A stretch of 45,951 bases of DNA, from NCBI GenBank assembly GCA_045654685.1, contig JAZONV010000054.1:1-45951 (forward strand), written 5' to 3'. Within the stretch, counting starts at the first letter, position 1; every line of letters starts with the position of its first letter. A model generated the notes under the pieces. The model saw only the letters and a list, made by a program, of their open reading frames with translations, searched no databases and had not been told where the DNA came from. This document shows positions 22,864 to 30,653 of this stretch, one piece after another. A program made the position numbers and the translations under genes. Source of the stretch: RGIG1828 sp045654685 (GTDB lineage: Bacteria; Bacillota; Clostridia; UMGS1810).

Positions 22864-24033
22864 ATGGCAATAAAAACAGATATGAAAGGTATCAAAAAAA
22901 GGGGCAACTCTTATACTTTTACTGTTTCTTGTGGGTTTGATGGAAATGGTAAGCACATTAGACACTATATGACTTATAAACCCCCAGAGGGAGTCTCTGG
23001 GGAAAGGGCAGACAGAATGGCACAAAGGGAATATGAAATATTTTTCAACAAATGCCACAACATTGAAAATGAGAATGGGAGTATGTTTTTCAAAGACCTA
23101 TGCACCATGTATTTCAATGAATATGCCCAATTTGAGTTAAAAAGGACTACAACAGACCAATACAAGAAAACAATAGACAAACATATACTGCCAGTCTTTG
23201 GAAACAAAAGATTAAAGACCATCAAGAAAAGGGACATTCAGAGTTTTCTCTGTAATCAACCAAAATTAAAGGGTTCAACTTGCAGAAAAATGAAAATTAT
23301 TATGTCAAGTGTTTTTTCTTTTGCAGTCGAAGAAGGTTTTATTGATACTAACCCTTGTGTAAATGCCAAATACAAAAAGGACACCTATGACCTTACAAAG
23401 TTTGACTATCTCACAAAGGAAGAATCTATAAAACTTTTAGACATAACAAAAGAATATACACAGTTGAACATAATACTCAGAATACTGCTTTTGACTGGTA
23501 TGAGAATTGGGGAACTGTTGGCACTCCATTATGCAAGAGATATTGATTATAACCATAACATAATCAGAATCAATTCTACATTATCATATGCAGACGGTGA
23601 GTGGTTTGCAGATACCACAAAAACACAAGCAAGCACAAGAGTTATAAAGGTTAATAGTGCTATAATAGATATGATAAAGGAAGAAATCAGACACAGAGAA
23701 GAAAGGAAAGCACTCTGTGGAGATGCTTGGGTAGAAACAGGGTTCTTGTTTGCCAGATTAGATGGTAGGAATCTTGATAGGTCAAAGGTCAATGCAGATT
23801 TTAAGAAATTACTAAAAGCAAATGATTTACCACCCATACACTTACATTCTTTAAGGCATACCTTTGCCACATTGCTTATCTATTTAGGGAATGATACAAA
23901 AGCAGTATCTTCTGCACTGGGGCATTCACAAACTCAGATAACCAATGATACATATATACATATCTTTGAAGAACACAATGCAAGAATATCTGACTCATTA
24001 TGCAATGATTTGCTTAATACTGCTACTGAATAA
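22864..24033 (+). CDS. int: Site-specific integrase, tyrosine recombinase (Tn916/lambda type)
   Basis: Catalyses recombination between rpsI-end att sites. An N-terminal arm-binding domain (about residues 10-65, KRGNSYTFTVSCGFDGNGK) precedes a SAM-like core-binding domain (about 75-170) and the catalytic domain. Arg 214 (TGMRIGEL), Lys 253, His 328 and Arg 331 (HSLRHTFA), His 354 (LGHS) and Tyr 364 (TYIH) are all present. At 389 aa it is intact. AAAGGAG precedes the ATG. It ends about 100 bp from the att core, with arm sites in between, the usual geometry. Confidence 0.95.
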   Translation: MAIKTDMKGIKKRGNSYTFTVSCGFDGNGKHIRHYMTYKPPEGVSGERADRMAQREYEIFFNKCHNIENENGSMFFKDLCTMYFNEYAQFELKRTTTDQYKKTIDKHILPVFGNKRLKTIKKRDIQSFLCNQPKLKGSTCRKMKIIMSSVFSFAVEEGFIDTNPCVNAKYKKDTYDLTKFDYLTKEESIKLLDITKEYTQLNIILRILLLTGMRIGELLALHYARDIDYNHNIIRINSTLSYADGEWFADTTKTQASTRVIKVNSAIIDMIKEEIRHREERKALCGDAWVETGFLFARLDGRNLDRSKVNADFKKLLKANDLPPIHLHSLRHTFATLLIYLGNDTKAVSSALGHSQTQITNDTYIHIFEEHNARISDSLCNDLLNTATE

Positions 24034-24051
24034 AGTAGCAGTATTTTTTTG
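24016..24051 (+). terminator. Terminator overlapping the int stop codon
   Basis: 12-bp perfect stem (24016-24027 with 24034-24045), loop GAATAA containing part of the stop, then seven T. Confidence 0.85.
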
Positions 24052-24062
24052 TATCAAACCAT

Positions 24063-24081
24063 TTGCGACAAAGTTGCGACA
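24063..24081. repeat. Right arm-type integrase sites
   Basis: TTGCGACA at 24063 and 24074, 11 bp apart, the same motif, orientation and spacing as 16717-16735. Confidence 0.7.
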
Positions 24082-24093
24082 AATGGCATAAAA

Positions 24094-24124
24094 AAATCCC
24101 ACAACCCTGATGGTTGTGGGATTT
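24094..24124 (-). terminator. rpsI terminator carried by the element
   Basis: 13-bp stem (24094-24106 with 24112-24124), 5-nt loop, then ATTTTTTT on the minus strand. It lies on the element side of the att core, so it came in with the element and replaces the original terminator now at 16552-16582. Confidence 0.8.
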
Positions 24125-24134
24125 GAGTAGATAA

Positions 24135-24150
24135 TAATTATCTCTTTGAG
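24135..24150. repeat. Right attachment core inside rpsI
   Basis: 16 bp identical to 16594-16609. It covers the codons for Ser-Lys-Arg and the stop of rpsI, so integration leaves the protein unchanged. Confidence 0.85.
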
Positions 24151-24530
24151 AACTGGGGAGCACGACGAGCTGCTTTGAGACCATATTTCTTTCTTTCTTT
24201 CATTCTGGGGTCTCTTGTGAGGAAACCTGCAGCTTTAAGGGGAGCTCTAAATTCTTCTTCAACTGTGAGGAGAGCTCTTGAAAGGCCGTGTCTGATTGCA
24301 CCAGCCTGACCTGTAAATCCGCCACCGTTAACTTTAGCGATAACATCATATTTACCTAATGTATCTGTAGCAACGAGGGGCTGTCTTACAACAACCTTAA
24401 GTGTTTCAAGACCGAAAAAGTCATCAATATCTCTATCGTTTATAGTAATCTTACCGGTACCGGGAACGATTCTTACTCTTGCAACAGAGCTATTTCTTCT
24501 TCCTGTGCCGTAAAACTGTTCTTTAGCCAT
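24138..24530 (-). CDS. rpsI: 30S ribosomal protein S9 (uS9)
   Basis: Small-subunit protein whose basic C-terminal tail reaches the P-site tRNA. At 130 aa it is full length. It starts AKEQFYGTGRRNSSVARVR and ends RRAPQFSKR, the conserved SKR tail. That tail is encoded inside the att core but is intact. AGGAGG precedes ATG 24530. It lies 14 bp after rplM in the usual rplM-rpsI operon. Confidence 0.98.
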   Translation of the reverse strand: MAKEQFYGTGRRNSSVARVRIVPGTGKITINDRDIDDFFGLETLKVVVRQPLVATDTLGKYDVIAKVNGGGFTGQAGAIRHGLSRALLTVEEEFRAPLKAAGFLTRDPRMKERKKYGLKAARRAPQFSKR

Positions 24531-24544
24531 TATAGTATACCTCC

Positions 24545-24982
24545 TTATTTAATCAAACCGGTATATGCTTCCGGTTTCTGTGCAGCGTGGTTGTGTTCGC
24601 TTCCTTTGTACACTCTGAGTCTTGTGAGAGCATTTGCTCCGATAGTGTTGTGGGGGAGCATACCTTTAACAGCAAGTGTAACAGCTTTTTCAGGTTTTTC
24701 AGCCATTAACTGTTTGTATTTGATTTCTTTAAGACCACCTACATAACCTGTGTGATATCTGTAATATTTCTGATCAAGTTTTTTTCCTGTAAGAACAACT
24801 TTGTCAGCGTTAAGAATGATTACAAAATCACCACAGTCAACATTAGGAGTGAATGTAGGTTTGATTTTTCCTCTGAGTATAGAAGCAGCAGCAACAGCAA
24901 CTCTACCGAGTGATTTGCCTTCAGCATCTATAATGTACCATTTTCTTTCGAGTTCGGCAGGTTTAGCCATAAATGTACTCAT
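24545..24982 (-). CDS. rplM: 50S ribosomal protein L13 (uL13)
   Basis: Early-assembly large-subunit protein. At 145 aa it starts MSTFMAKPAELERKWYII and contains GKSLGRVA and VKGMLPHNTIGANALTRL, the family blocks. ATG 24982 was chosen, 9 bases after GGAGGT; a frame extending to 25018 has no ribosome-binding site. The promoter at 25027-25055 leaves a short leader, so no L13 autoregulatory leader RNA of the Bacillus type is visible. Confidence 0.97.
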   Translation of the reverse strand: MSTFMAKPAELERKWYIIDAEGKSLGRVAVAAASILRGKIKPTFTPNVDCGDFVIILNADKVVLTGKKLDQKYYRYHTGYVGGLKEIKYKQLMAEKPEKAVTLAVKGMLPHNTIGANALTRLRVYKGSEHNHAAQKPEAYTGLIK

Positions 24983-25026
24983 CTTAGATTTACCTCCATT
25001 TTTTCTTGATTTAATCAACGTTACAC

Positions 25027-25055
25027 ATTTTAATACAAATTGTTCATAATGTCAA
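25027..25055 (-). promoter_or_regulatory. Promoter of rplM-rpsI
   Basis: On the minus strand: TTGACA (25055-25050), 17-bp spacer, TAAAAT (25032-25027). Confidence 0.8.
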
Positions 25056-25068
25056 TACTTTTTTAAAA

Positions 25069-25203
25069 TTATTTCAAAATGTTTCTGCAAATCTTTTGTT
25101 TTCTTTGTTTTTCGTCGATTTTCTCTTGTTTTCTCTGATAGCAATTTACGTTTTTGTTGCTTGTTATTGTAAAATATCGTTTGTATTCTTCTAAAATCGC
25201 CAT
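25069..25203 (-). CDS. Possible small basic protein between sigH and rplM, 44 aa
   Basis: An ATG at 25203 opens a 44-codon frame that is very rich in Lys, Gln and Arg (for example KQEKIDEKQRKQK). Only a weak GAAAG precedes it. The frame ends 14 bp before the rplM -35 box and fills most of the gap after sigH. It may be real or may be chance in an A-rich strand. The rest of the 25019-25265 gap holds the rplM promoter and an AT-rich dyad near 25230-25255. Confidence 0.25.
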   Translation of the reverse strand: MAILEEYKRYFTITSNKNVNCYQRKQEKIDEKQRKQKICRNILK

Positions 25204-25265
25204 ATTTCTTTCGTTTTCATAAATTTAGATGGTGTAAAAATTTTATTTGAATTATTTTACATCCC

Positions 25266-25895
25266 CTAATCCTGATCAGGTTCATTGATTATATATTTTT
25301 CAATTTTCTTTTTTATTCTCTGAAGAGCATTGTCAATAGATTTTTCACTACGTTTTATATAAAAAGCAATTTCCGTGTAGCTTTTCCCTTCAAGATATTG
25401 ATTCAATACTTTAAGTTCAAGTTTGCTAAGTATTACAGAAAGTTTTTCTTCTATGGAATAAAATCGTTCTTTATCCACTATAATTTCTTGCGGATCAAGT
25501 TTCTTATACTCAACAATGGTATCAAGCATTACATGATAATTGTCATCATCATACATTGGTTTGCTTAAAGAAATGTATGAGTTAAGCGGAATATGTTTTT
25601 GGCGTGTTGCAGTCTTTATTGCAGTTATTATTTGTCTGGTTATACACAACTCGGCAAAAGATTTAAACGAAGCCTGGGCATCCGATTTATAGTCTCTTAT
25701 GGCTTTGTATAATCCTATCATACCTTCTTGGATAATATCTTCCTTGTCTGCACCTATCAGAAAATATGTTCTTGATTTTGCCCTTACAAAATTTCTGTAT
25801 TTTTCCATGAGTAATTCAGTTGCATATCCGTCACCGCACCTGGATAACTCTACAAGCTGTTCATCAGTTAGATTATTAAGATTAGTCTGGATCAA
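25266..25895 (-). CDS. sigH: RNA polymerase sigma-H factor (sporulation initiation)
   Basis: Directs RNA polymerase to early stationary-phase and sporulation promoters. The conserved region 2 is nearly identical to Bacillus SigH as I know it: KYRNFVRAKSRTYFLIGADK, EDIIQEGMIGLYKAIRDYKS, then RQIITAIKTATRQKHIPLNS. Region 4 has LEGKSYTEIAFYIKRSEKSI. The start was set at TTG 25895, 7 bases after GGGAGG, giving 209 aa. The in-frame ATG at 25931 lies at the predicted transcription start and has no ribosome-binding site. It is divergent from spoIIIAA. Confidence 0.95.
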   Translation of the reverse strand: MIQTNLNNLTDEQLVELSRCGDGYATELLMEKYRNFVRAKSRTYFLIGADKEDIIQEGMIGLYKAIRDYKSDAQASFKSFAELCITRQIITAIKTATRQKHIPLNSYISLSKPMYDDDNYHVMLDTIVEYKKLDPQEIIVDKERFYSIEEKLSVILSKLELKVLNQYLEGKSYTEIAFYIKRSEKSIDNALQRIKKKIEKYIINEPDQD

Positions 25896-25937
25896 TTCAT
25901 TTCCTCCCGAATATGAGGCATTAAAAATCATATATAT

Positions 25938-25966
25938 ATTTTAAACTCATATATCGCATTTGTCAA
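25938..25966 (-). promoter_or_regulatory. Vegetative promoter of sigH
   Basis: On the minus strand: TTGACA (25966-25961), 17-bp spacer, TAAAAT (25943-25938). The transcript should begin near 25931, which supports the downstream TTG start. Confidence 0.75.
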
Positions 25967-26020
25967 GAATATATATGTTTTATCAACAATTAAATCGCTT
26001 ATAAAATCAGAGGAACAAAT

Positions 26021-26944
26021 ATGGACAAGAAAAAAACAAAAAATATAATAACATCATATCTGTCGAGAAACATAAATGAAAAGTTGAAAATTCTCTCGGA
26101 CGATATTTGGGGGAAAATCACGGAAATAAGAATAACTGTTGATTGCCCCATAATCATAGCAATTTCCGGAATAAAACATTATGTCGCAGATGGTGGAATT
26201 TCCTCATCATATACTAACTCATATATAGTCAGCGAGGAAGATATGAGGATATCTTTAGAACTTATGACAAAGTCATCAATATATTCTTATGAAAGATATA
26301 TCAACGAAGGATACATAACACTTCCCGGCGGAAACAGAGTTGGCGTTGTCGGAACGTGTAACTGTGTTGAAAATTCAGTTATGAGTGTTAATAATATTTC
26401 TTCGTTAAACATCAGAATAGCACATGAAAAACCAGGGGTGGCATTTCCGGTAATTGATGAAATATACTCAGACAATAAAATTTATAACACGCTTATTATA
26501 TCGCCACCCGGATGCGGAAAAACAACTTTATTGAGAGATATTGCGCGCTTACTCGGAAGCAATAAATATGGTAATAAATTAATAATATGTGGAATTGTTG
26601 ATGAAAGATTTGAGATTTCCTGCATGAATGGAAGCGAAAGAAATCTTGATGTAGGCAAAAACAATTTTGTGATAAGCGGATGCGAAAAAAGTATTGCTAT
26701 TCCAATGATTGCAAGAACAATGTCTCCTGATGTAATAATTGCTGACGAAATGTGTAGTGAAAAAGATTATAAGGCGGCATATTTTGCTGGAATGTCAGGA
26801 TGCGGTATAATAGCGTCTGTACATGGTGAAAGTGAAAATATCAATGAATTGCGCAGATTTAAACATATCAATATATTTGAAAAATATATTATCTTAAGCA
26901 ACAAAAATGGTCCCGGCACCATCGAAAAAATAGTAAAGGTGTGA
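26021..26944 (+). CDS. spoIIIAA: Stage III sporulation protein AA (ATPase)
   Basis: Secretion-type ATPase of the SpoIIIA-SpoIIQ channel that links mother cell and forespore after engulfment; needed for late SigG activity. Walker A is SPPGCGKTTL (residues 161-170), with Walker B VIIADEM near 240. LPGGNRVGVVGTC is a family block. At 307 aa it matches Bacillus length. AGAGGAA precedes ATG 26021. First gene of an eight-gene operon; SigE control is expected from the family, but I could not mark a convincing SigE promoter. Confidence 0.96.
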   Translation: MDKKKTKNIITSYLSRNINEKLKILSDDIWGKITEIRITVDCPIIIAISGIKHYVADGGISSSYTNSYIVSEEDMRISLELMTKSSIYSYERYINEGYITLPGGNRVGVVGTCNCVENSVMSVNNISSLNIRIAHEKPGVAFPVIDEIYSDNKIYNTLIISPPGCGKTTLLRDIARLLGSNKYGNKLIICGIVDERFEISCMNGSERNLDVGKNNFVISGCEKSIAIPMIARTMSPDVIIADEMCSEKDYKAAYFAGMSGCGIIASVHGESENINELRRFKHINIFEKYIILSNKNGPGTIEKIVKV

Positions 26945-27474
26945 TATGTTTGATATTCCTTAAAGTTGCAGGAAGTATTATGATTTTTATTTCTTGTACG
27001 CTATTCGGATTTGTTATGAAATTAAAAATAGAATCAAGATTAAATAATCTAAAAAACATTCAATTGTGTACTCAAATTTTTGAAAGTGAAATCAGATATA
27101 ACATGAGTGATGCTATACATATAATTCAAAAGGCTTCAGATGTATCAAACGAAGCCAATCGAAAGCTGTTTGCAAACATTTTATCTGATAACCATAACAA
27201 CCCAAATACACCACTTTCAAAAATATGGGTTAAAGTGGTGAACGAGAATTACAGAGATTTGGAGTATACAAAAAAAGACAGAGAAGCACTTGCTGAATTT
27301 GGAAATATTCTTGGAAGCGGCAATGTTGAAACACAATTGAAAAACATTGATGTTTTTCGTAATAAAATATCAGACCTCATACAGGAAAGTGAAAATAAAA
27401 CATTGCGTGACGGTTCGTTCTATTCGAAAGCAGGAATTTATTTAGGTGTAATAATTGTAATTCTTTTAATATGA
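26941..27474 (+). CDS. spoIIIAB: Stage III sporulation protein AB
   Basis: Membrane protein of the SpoIIIA complex, GspF-like. It has an N-terminal helix (LFGFVMKLKIESRL block at its end), a cytosolic helical domain with YNMSDAI, and a C-terminal hydrophobic helix (YLGVIIVILLI). At 177 aa it is normal. It starts at GTG 26941, overlapping the stop of spoIIIAA by 4 bp (GTGA), with AAAGG upstream. Confidence 0.93.
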   Translation: MICLIFLKVAGSIMIFISCTLFGFVMKLKIESRLNNLKNIQLCTQIFESEIRYNMSDAIHIIQKASDVSNEANRKLFANILSDNHNNPNTPLSKIWVKVVNENYRDLEYTKKDREALAEFGNILGSGNVETQLKNIDVFRNKISDLIQESENKTLRDGSFYSKAGIYLGVIIVILLI

Positions 27475-27490
27475 AACAGAGGTGGACAAA

Positions 27491-27685
27491 ATGGATGTTG
27501 AACTCATTTTCAAAATAGCTGCAATTGGTATAGTTGTTGCAGTAATATACAGACTTCTTGTACAATCAGGCAGGGATGAACAGGCATTGATGGTTACAAT
27601 AGCAGGATTGGTTGTAGTAATGTTGATGGTTGTTAATCAGATTAGTGAGCTGTTTACCACCATAAAAGATTTGTTTGATTTATAA
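27491..27685 (+). CDS. spoIIIAC: Stage III sporulation protein AC
   Basis: Small two-helix membrane protein of the SpoIIIA channel. At 64 aa it starts MDVELIFKIAAIGIVVAVIY and ends in TIKDLFDL, as in the family. ATG 27491 follows GAGGTGG; the GTG at 27482 lies within that site and is rejected. Confidence 0.93.
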   Translation: MDVELIFKIAAIGIVVAVIYRLLVQSGRDEQALMVTIAGLVVVMLMVVNQISELFTTIKDLFDL

Positions 27686-27686
27686 G

Positions 27687-28076
27687 ATGATAATAAAAAT
27701 TGTTCTGCTTTGTCTTGTGTCAGCGATAATGATTCAACTTTTTAGATCTATTTTTCCGCAATTGGTACCCATAATAGCGATTTGTACAGGCTTCATTGTT
27801 TTTTCAATGCTACATAAACATCTGAATACTGCATTTTCTTTTATAGACGGTATAATTAATAACGCGTCCGGATTTGGGGAAAGTATAAAAATCTCTGTAA
27901 AGACCATTGGTATATCTGTTGTTTGTGAGTTTGCATCACAATTGTGTTCGGATATGGGAGAAGGATATCTTGCGTCAAAGATAGATTTTGCCGGGAAGGT
28001 AATTATATTTTGTCTTATATTGCCTAAGCTGATTGATATTTTAAATATTATTGCAGAAATGATTAGAATTGTATGA
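27687..28076 (+). CDS. spoIIIAD: Stage III sporulation protein AD
   Basis: Membrane protein of the SpoIIIA channel with about four hydrophobic helices, 129 aa. ATG 27687 begins one base after the spoIIIAC stop and has no ribosome-binding site, so translation is probably coupled. A TTG at 27675 in frame is the alternative. The stop overlaps the spoIIIAE start (ATGA). Confidence 0.92.
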   Translation: MIIKIVLLCLVSAIMIQLFRSIFPQLVPIIAICTGFIVFSMLHKHLNTAFSFIDGIINNASGFGESIKISVKTIGISVVCEFASQLCSDMGEGYLASKIDFAGKVIIFCLILPKLIDILNIIAEMIRIV

Positions 28077-29152
28077 GAAAAATATTTATTAGTATATTGA
28101 TAATTTTAATATTTTTTTGTTATGAATCGTGTTGGGCATCTGATACATATTTAAACGCCGAAAGCTTTTACGATGAAGTAAAAAAATACGATGAGTCAGA
28201 CATTATAAAAGTAATTAATTCGAATGACAGTGATTACATGTCGGATTCTGAATATATCACAAAAAAGATTTTCAAACTCTTTTTTGAAGAAATATCTACA
28301 TCGTGGAAATACATTGCAGAGATTATTTTTGTTTGTGTTATTTCTTCTTTGCTCAAATCTTTTGTCAGTAAGAAAGAAATTTGCGATGTGGGTGGTTTTT
28401 CGTGTTTTTGCGTGTGTGTGATGTTTATTTTATCCGGTTTTAAGCTGGTGAGTGACATATGCCTACATGCTATAGAGAACATAAATGAATTTATGAGTTT
28501 TTCATTGCCTGTTTATGCATCGGTTGTAGCCGAAGGCGGATTTACTGTCACTGCGACAACCATGCAAAGCATTTTTATGTTTATATCTGTCATAATTTCA
28601 AATTTTATTGTGAAATTTATTTATCCTTTGTTGTATCTTTGCGGACTACTTGCGTCTGTGAATGGAATATCATCTAATATCAATTTGACAAGATTTGTAA
28701 AGTTGATATCCAAGGTTATCAAATATTTTGTAGGAGTAATAATGACAATATTTGCAGGTATAATTACTTTTGCAGGCATTTCTTCAGCATCAGGAGATAA
28801 CATTGCAATAAAAACAATTAAATTTACGGTATCAAATTTTGTGCCTGTGGTTGGAGCCTGCCTTTCTGATGCGTTAAACAGCTTTATAGGTTCATCACTT
28901 GTTTTGAAAAATAACATTGGATACATAAGTTTTCTGGGGCTTATGTCAGTCTGTATTGTACCGATAATTAAATCAGCTGTTTCAATTCTTGTATTCAGAT
29001 TGTCTGCATCTGTTGCTGAATTGTTTTCCGAAACCACAGTAAGTTCAATGATAGATTCCGTATGTGATATTATGTCTACAATGGTTTCAATGCTTGTTTT
29101 TGTTGTTGCTGTATTTGTTTTGATTATGGGAATTATGGCATCTACCGGGTGA
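28073..29152 (+). CDS. spoIIIAE: Stage III sporulation protein AE
   Basis: Large polytopic membrane protein of the SpoIIIA complex, 359 aa. It has an N-terminal signal sequence (residues 1-21, cleavage near SCWA), an extracytoplasmic segment, then about seven hydrophobic helices. The family blocks SLPVYASVVAEGG and GISSASGDNIAIKT are present. The start overlaps spoIIIAD by 4 bp. Confidence 0.94.
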   Translation: MRKIFISILIILIFFCYESCWASDTYLNAESFYDEVKKYDESDIIKVINSNDSDYMSDSEYITKKIFKLFFEEISTSWKYIAEIIFVCVISSLLKSFVSKKEICDVGGFSCFCVCVMFILSGFKLVSDICLHAIENINEFMSFSLPVYASVVAEGGFTVTATTMQSIFMFISVIISNFIVKFIYPLLYLCGLLASVNGISSNINLTRFVKLISKVIKYFVGVIMTIFAGIITFAGISSASGDNIAIKTIKFTVSNFVPVVGACLSDALNSFIGSSLVLKNNIGYISFLGLMSVCIVPIIKSAVSILVFRLSASVAELFSETTVSSMIDSVCDIMSTMVSMLVFVVAVFVLIMGIMASTG

Positions 29153-29153
29153 T

Positions 29154-29603
29154 ATGATGGAAAATATTAAAGGGGTGATTATAAGCCTCATAATTATTAG
29201 CTTTTTTATTCAGATAGGAAGTGTGTTTTTATCTAATGAAAAACACAGAAAACTATATAGTCTTATAGGTGCAACGATAATTGTATCAATAATATTAAAA
29301 TTCCCGGATATGAGATTTCAAAAATCTTTAGATGTTGAAAATATAACAAGTGAAATTCTCGAGTTTGATCCCGATAAGATAAAGGAAATTTTCAACCGGG
29401 ATATCTCCGAAAAAATCCAACAGGATATTCATAACAAATTCAATGTTGATACAAAAGTCAGGGCAGAAACCGATTTTCAACAAGTTACTTTTTATATCAC
29501 AGTATATAACAATGAAAAATTAATCGAAGAAATAAGTGGATTTGTCAGAGATAGTTATTGTTCAGACGATGATGAGGTGTATATAGATAATGAAGCATAT
29601 TGA
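29154..29603 (+). CDS. spoIIIAF: Stage III sporulation protein AF
   Basis: SpoIIIA component with two N-terminal hydrophobic helices and a soluble extracytoplasmic domain of ring-building type, 149 aa. GGGTGAT precedes two adjacent ATGs (29154 and 29157); either may be used. It overlaps spoIIIAG by 14 bp. Confidence 0.9.
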   Translation: MMENIKGVIISLIIISFFIQIGSVFLSNEKHRKLYSLIGATIIVSIILKFPDMRFQKSLDVENITSEILEFDPDKIKEIFNRDISEKIQQDIHNKFNVDTKVRAETDFQQVTFYITVYNNEKLIEEISGFVRDSYCSDDDEVYIDNEAY

Positions 29604-30081
29604 TGAGTTTAGAAACTTTTTAATGTCAAAAAAAATTCCGCTGATTTTAACAACTTTGTTGTGTGTTGGCATTTTTCTCGTTTTTTCATCAAATAATCGT
29701 AATTCCGATATAACACCCGGAACCATTGTAGAATCATCACAAAATACAGACGAAAAATCAAAGTGTGAGTCAGAACTTGAAAGTATTCTGTCGCAAATCA
29801 AAGGCGTTGGAGATGTGCAGGTTATGATAGTCTATAGTTCCACAGACAGAAAAATTCTTGAAAAAGATGTTGATTCATACGGAAATGAAAAAACCGTGAC
29901 TAAAAATGAATCATCTGACACTGAACCGTTTGTTGTTATGACAAAATATCCTGATATAAACGGGATTATAGTCGTTGCGAGGGGAGGAAGTGATAATCGT
30001 GTCAAAAATATAATAACAGAGTGCGTGTCGGATGTAATGGGTGTTCCCGTTCATAAAGTTAAAGTTTTGGAAATGAAATAG
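29590..30081 (+). CDS. spoIIIAG: Stage III sporulation protein AG
   Basis: Single-pass membrane protein whose extracytoplasmic ring-building domain forms a large ring in the channel. The helix is at about residues 17-33 (LILTTLLCVGIFLVF). The domain has the SQIKGVGDVQVMIVY start and GIIVVARGGSD, both family blocks. 163 aa is shorter than Bacillus, mainly in the linker. GAGGTG precedes ATG 29590. Confidence 0.94.
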   Translation: MKHIDEFRNFLMSKKIPLILTTLLCVGIFLVFSSNNRNSDITPGTIVESSQNTDEKSKCESELESILSQIKGVGDVQVMIVYSSTDRKILEKDVDSYGNEKTVTKNESSDTEPFVVMTKYPDINGIIVVARGGSDNRVKNIITECVSDVMGVPVHKVKVLEMK

Positions 30082-30097
30082 AAAAGGGGAGAATTCT

Positions 30098-30613
30098 GTG
30101 TTTTATGTGATTAAGAGAAAAAATGTGGCGGTGATTTTGGCGTGTGTTACTGCTTTGTGTGTGTTAGGGATATCACTTAACACCACACCCGAAACAATAC
30201 AAACACAATCAGAAACAGTTGATGAAAATGATATGCCGGAACTTGGTGATTCAGTATTGGTTTCTTCAAGCGTAACAAAAATAGAATCTGTCAAAAACGA
30301 AAGAGAGATAATGAGGAGCAAAATGTGTGCTTTGTTAACTGAAAATATTGATAATCCCAATATTTCCGAGGAGGCAAAATCAGACTATGAAAACAAATTG
30401 CTTCTTGCAGCAGAGAACATGGATAAAGAACTTAACTGTGAATCTTTACTTGCGCTTAAAGGATATGAAAATACAGTTGTATTCATTTCAGATGAAATAA
30501 TCACCGTTTCTGTTGATAAAAAAAATATAACAGGCGAAGATGTGTCGAAAATAAATGATATTATTTTTGATCAAACAGGAAATAATAACATAAAAATAGT
30601 TGAAGTTAAATAA
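30098..30613 (+). CDS. spoIIIAH: Stage III sporulation protein AH
   Basis: Mother-cell partner of forespore SpoIIQ in the channel. An N-terminal KRKNVAVILACVTALCV helix is followed by an acidic linker and a ring-building domain ending in KINDIIFDQTGN. At 171 aa it starts at GTG 30098 after AGGGGAG. The 3' end contains the promoter of the next transcription unit. Confidence 0.93.
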   Translation: MFYVIKRKNVAVILACVTALCVLGISLNTTPETIQTQSETVDENDMPELGDSVLVSSSVTKIESVKNEREIMRSKMCALLTENIDNPNISEEAKSDYENKLLLAAENMDKELNCESLLALKGYENTVVFISDEIITVSVDKKNITGEDVSKINDIIFDQTGNNNIKIVEVK

Positions 30614-30628
30614 ATTTTGTGTTATAAT
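30600..30628 (+). promoter_or_regulatory. Internal promoter for asp23-nusB and downstream genes
   Basis: TTGAAG (30600-30605), 17-bp spacer, TATAAT (30623-30628) with TGt extension. The -35 lies inside the last codons of spoIIIAH, so housekeeping genes behind it can be expressed without the sporulation operon. Confidence 0.7.
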
Positions 30629-30653
30629 GTAAAAAATGATATGGAGGTACACT

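Larger units (their letters stand above)
16594..24150. mobile_element. 7.5-kb integrative element in the 3' end of rpsI
   Basis: The limits are 16-bp perfect direct repeats (16594-16609 and 24135-24150); the right copy contains the last codons and stop of rpsI. The integrase and a small excisionase-like gene lie at the right end, with arm-type sites near both ends. Cargo includes a second tyrosine recombinase, two winged-helix proteins, an XRE regulator with a membrane protein, an orphan DNA methyltransferase, small unknown genes and a candidate ncRNA. No relaxase, coupling protein or phage structural gene is visible. It is either mobilised by a helper or decayed. The 3' end of rpsI is, from memory, a known ICE target in streptococci. 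Confidence 0.85.

Noticed and set aside
24983..25026. L13 autoregulatory leader RNA
   Set aside because: The promoter leaves a leader of about 40 nt with no stable stem.
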